From Lachnospiraceae bacterium (GTDB lineage: Bacteria > Bacillota > Clostridia > Lachnospirales > Lachnospiraceae): a stretch of 64,000 bases of DNA. Where the stretch lies: positions 57,678-121,677 of the forward strand of contig JAAVAE010000015.1 of NCBI GenBank assembly GCA_014804245.1, written 5' to 3'. Below are positions 62,280 to 64,000 of the stretch, in pieces. Within the stretch, counting starts at the first letter, position 1. Every line of letters begins with the position of its first letter. The notes beneath the pieces were generated by a model. That model saw only the letters and a program-made list of their open reading frames with translations. It had not been told where the DNA came from and did no database searches. Both the position numbers and the translations under genes were made by a program.

Positions 62280-62822
62280 CTATTTCTTACCAGTCTTACC
62301 AACTTTACGTCTGATTGTTTCATCAGCATACTTGATACCTTTACCCTTGTAAGGTTCCGGTCTTCTCTTGTCTCTGATTTCAGCTGCGAATTGGCCAACT
62401 TTTTCTTTGTCAATACCCTTAACGATAATGATGTTCTGACCTTCAAGTACTGTCTCAATACCTTCAGGGTCAATCATCTCAACAGGGTGAGAATATCCTA
62501 AAGATAAGGTTAACTTGTTGCCGGATTTGGCTGCTCTGTAACCAACACCATTTACTTCCAGTTTCTTCTCATATCCGTTCGTAACACCTACGACCATGTT
62601 GTTGATCAGTGTTCTAGTAAGACCATGCAAAGACTTCATTTTCTTTAAATCATTAGGTCTGGAAACAATCACCTCTGTTCCTTCCACCTTGATTTCCATT
62701 TCAGCCGGAAGCACTCTTTCCAGTGTTCCTTTAGGACCTTTTACAGTCACTTTGTTATTTTCTGCAATCTCTACAGTAACACCTGCAGGAATCGCGATTG
62801 GCATTCTTCCTATACGTGACAT
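62280..62822 (-). CDS. rplF: 50S ribosomal protein L6
   Basis: 180 residues from ATG at 62822 (AGGAGGT upstream), giving [19 protein letters not shown]. Also [20 protein letters not shown] and the conserved tail [20 protein letters not shown]. The 54-base longer frame from 62876 lies in the spacer to rpsH and has no RBS. Confidence 0.97.
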   Translation of the reverse strand: MSRIGRMPIAIPAGVTVEIAENNKVTVKGPKGTLERVLPAEMEIKVEGTEVIVSRPNDLKKMKSLHGLTRTLINNMVVGVTNGYEKKLEVNGVGYRAAKSGNKLTLSLGYSHPVEMIDPEGIETVLEGQNIIIVKGIDKEKVGQFAAEIRDKRRPEPYKGKGIKYADETIRRKVGKTGKK

Positions 62823-62869
62823 GCCCGTACCTCCTATTAATATTTGATACAACTTGCTTGTTTTTGTGC

Positions 62870-63271
62870 TTACCATACATATGCAAGAACTTCGCCGCCT
62901 ACCTGCAGCTCTCTTGCCTTCTTATCGGTTACAACTCCCTGGTTCGTGGAAATGATTGCAATTCCAAGTCCGCCAAGTACTCTGGGGAGTTCTTCCTTAC
63001 CGGCGTAGATACGAAGACCCGGTTTGGAAATTCTCTTTAATCCATTGATAATCTTATCGTTTCTGTCTGCACCATACTTCAAAGTGATGCGGATTGTCTT
63101 GAAGCTTCCTTCATCAATCAGATCATATTTCTTAATATAGCCTTCTTCCAGAAGAATATCTGCAATAGCCAATTTCATTTTGGAAGAGGGAACATCTACT
63201 GTATCATGTTTTGCAGTATTTGCATTACGGATTCTTGTAAGCATATCTGCAATAGGATCACTCATTGTCAT
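62870..63271 (-). CDS. rpsH: 30S ribosomal protein S8
   Basis: 133 residues: [82 protein letters not shown]. The start MTMSD at 63271 follows TAGGAGGAAA. In other bacteria S8 represses the spc operon. Confidence 0.98.
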   Translation of the reverse strand: MTMSDPIADMLTRIRNANTAKHDTVDVPSSKMKLAIADILLEEGYIKKYDLIDEGSFKTIRITLKYGADRNDKIINGLKRISKPGLRIYAGKEELPRVLGGLGIAIISTNQGVVTDKKARELQVGGEVLAYVW

Positions 63272-63302
63272 TTTATTTCCTCCTATATGAATTTCAATAA
63301 AC

Positions 63303-63488
63303 CTACCAACTAGCTTTCTTTACACCGGGGATCTGACCCTTGTAAGCTAATTCACGGAAGCAAATTCTGCAGATTCCGTATTTTCTAAGAACAGCGTGCG
63401 GACGTCCACAAACTCTGCAGCGGGTATACGCTCTGGTGGAGAATTTCGGTTTGCGCTGCTGTTTAATCTTCATTGATGTTTTAGCCAT
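63303..63488 (-). CDS. rpsZ: 30S ribosomal protein S14, zinc-binding type
   Basis: 61 residues, the short Cys4 form: [10 protein letters not shown] and [10 protein letters not shown] supply four zinc ligands. Starts [20 protein letters not shown] and ends [13 protein letters not shown]. This form is typical of Firmicutes. RBS AAGGAGGT. Confidence 0.98.
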   Translation of the reverse strand: MAKTSMKIKQQRKPKFSTRAYTRCRVCGRPHAVLRKYGICRICFRELAYKGQIPGVKKASW

Positions 63489-63502
63489 GAATTTACCTCC
63501 TT

Positions 63503-64000
63503 CTATTTAGCAAATGGCATATTAAACAATCTTAATAATTCACGTGCTTCTTCATCTGTCTTTGCTGTTGTGACAAAGATGACATCCATTCCTCTTACTT
63601 TATCTACCTTATCGTATTCAATTTCAGGGAAGATAAGCTGCTCTTTGATACCAAGTGAGTAATTACCTCTTCCATCAAATGAGTTAGGGTTCACACCCCT
63701 GAAGTCACGCACACGGGGCAATGCAAGATTTACAAGACGATCCAGGAAATCATACATCTTCTCCCCACGTAAGGTAACTTTACATCCGATTGCCATACCT
63801 TCTCTGATCTTGAAGTTAGCAACGGACTTTTTAGCTTTTGTAAGTACAGCCTTCTGACCTGCGATTGTCTCAAGGTCTTTTACAGCAGATTCCAATACTT
63901 TCGCATTGTCTTTTGCTTCGCCAACACCCATGTTGATAACAATCTTGTCAAGCTTCGGTACTTCCATAACATTCTTATATCCGAACTTTTTGATCATAGC
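63503..64000 (-). CDS. rplE: 50S ribosomal protein L5 (N-terminus off the right edge)
   Basis: The frame is open to base 64000; the visible Ala codon before [20 protein letters not shown] shows that the true start lies beyond the window by about 15 codons. Core motifs: [25 protein letters not shown]-like region as [19 protein letters not shown]-like region as [15 protein letters not shown], and the end [10 protein letters not shown]. Binds 5S rRNA. Confidence 0.97.
   Translation of the reverse strand, partial: AMIKKFGYKNVMEVPKLDKIVINMGVGEAKDNAKVLESAVKDLETIAGQKAVLTKAKKSVANFKIREGMAIGCKVTLRGEKMYDFLDRLVNLALPRVRDFRGVNPNSFDGRGNYSLGIKEQLIFPEIEYDKVDKVRGMDVIFVTTAKTDEEARELLRLFNMPFAK

Overview
The window reads as a chromosomal segment of a Gram-positive anaerobe of the class Clostridia, most likely family Lachnospiraceae. 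The grounds are a spc/alpha ribosomal operon followed by ecfA1-ecfA2-ecfT-truA-rplM-rpsI in the usual Firmicutes order, a zinc-ribbon S14, an adenylate kinase with a Cys4 LID, an enlarged L17, T-box control of tyrS, many GGAGG-type ribosome binding sites, and Agr-like LytTR/GHKL signalling. This is inference from gene content; no rRNA gene is present.

Layout. 1-4044 (minus): the 5' end of an amino-acid ABC binding lipoprotein, a large cell-surface protein with His/Cys repeats, and a membrane acyltransferase. 4165-9446 (plus): a four-gene operon of a propeller-like lipoprotein, a GT-C glycosyltransferase, a signal-less ParB-like/BMP fusion and a metallophosphoesterase. 9443-13741 (minus): a Tet(M)-like ribosomal GTPase fused to a Rae1/YacP-type NYN endonuclease, a ROK sugar kinase and a histidine phosphatase. 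13896-26006: accessory and regulatory genes (CarD, acetyltransferase, hydrolase, CmpB-like protein, MATE pump, PadR/DUF2812 pair, T-box/tyrS, AraC with MFS and PHP genes, membrane-anchored MerR). 26302-33178 (minus): a DUF255 thioredoxin-like protein, an Rpn nuclease, a ferritin-like protein, a DHH phosphoesterase and an exported protein. 33633-38799: a peptide-type ABC transporter divergent from a LytTR/GHKL two-component system. 38815-46524 (minus): a phosphorelay of two paralogous hybrid kinases, an Hpt protein and an HD-GYP phosphodiesterase. 46742-51202 (minus): rpsI-rplM, truA and the ECF vitamin-transporter module. 51740-53379: a wall peptidase and a membrane protein. 53572-64000 (minus): rplQ back to rplE, running off the right edge.

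The most unusual coding feature is the GTPase-endonuclease fusion (9443-12247). It joins an elongation-factor-like ribosomal protection factor to a nuclease whose Bacillus homologue cuts mRNA in the ribosomal A site, which suggests a one-chain A-site surveillance factor. The ParB-like/BMP fusion (6908-8818) looks like a cytoplasmic ligand sensor.

The non-coding part is also rich. There are three copies of a roughly 137-bp two-stem hairpin element whose outer stem changes in a compensated way. There are three copies of a 38-bp hairpin, each directly behind the U-tract of an intrinsic terminator. A 336-bp near-perfect palindrome lies between 33285 and 33620. No CRISPR array, tRNA gene, rRNA gene or intact insertion sequence was seen.
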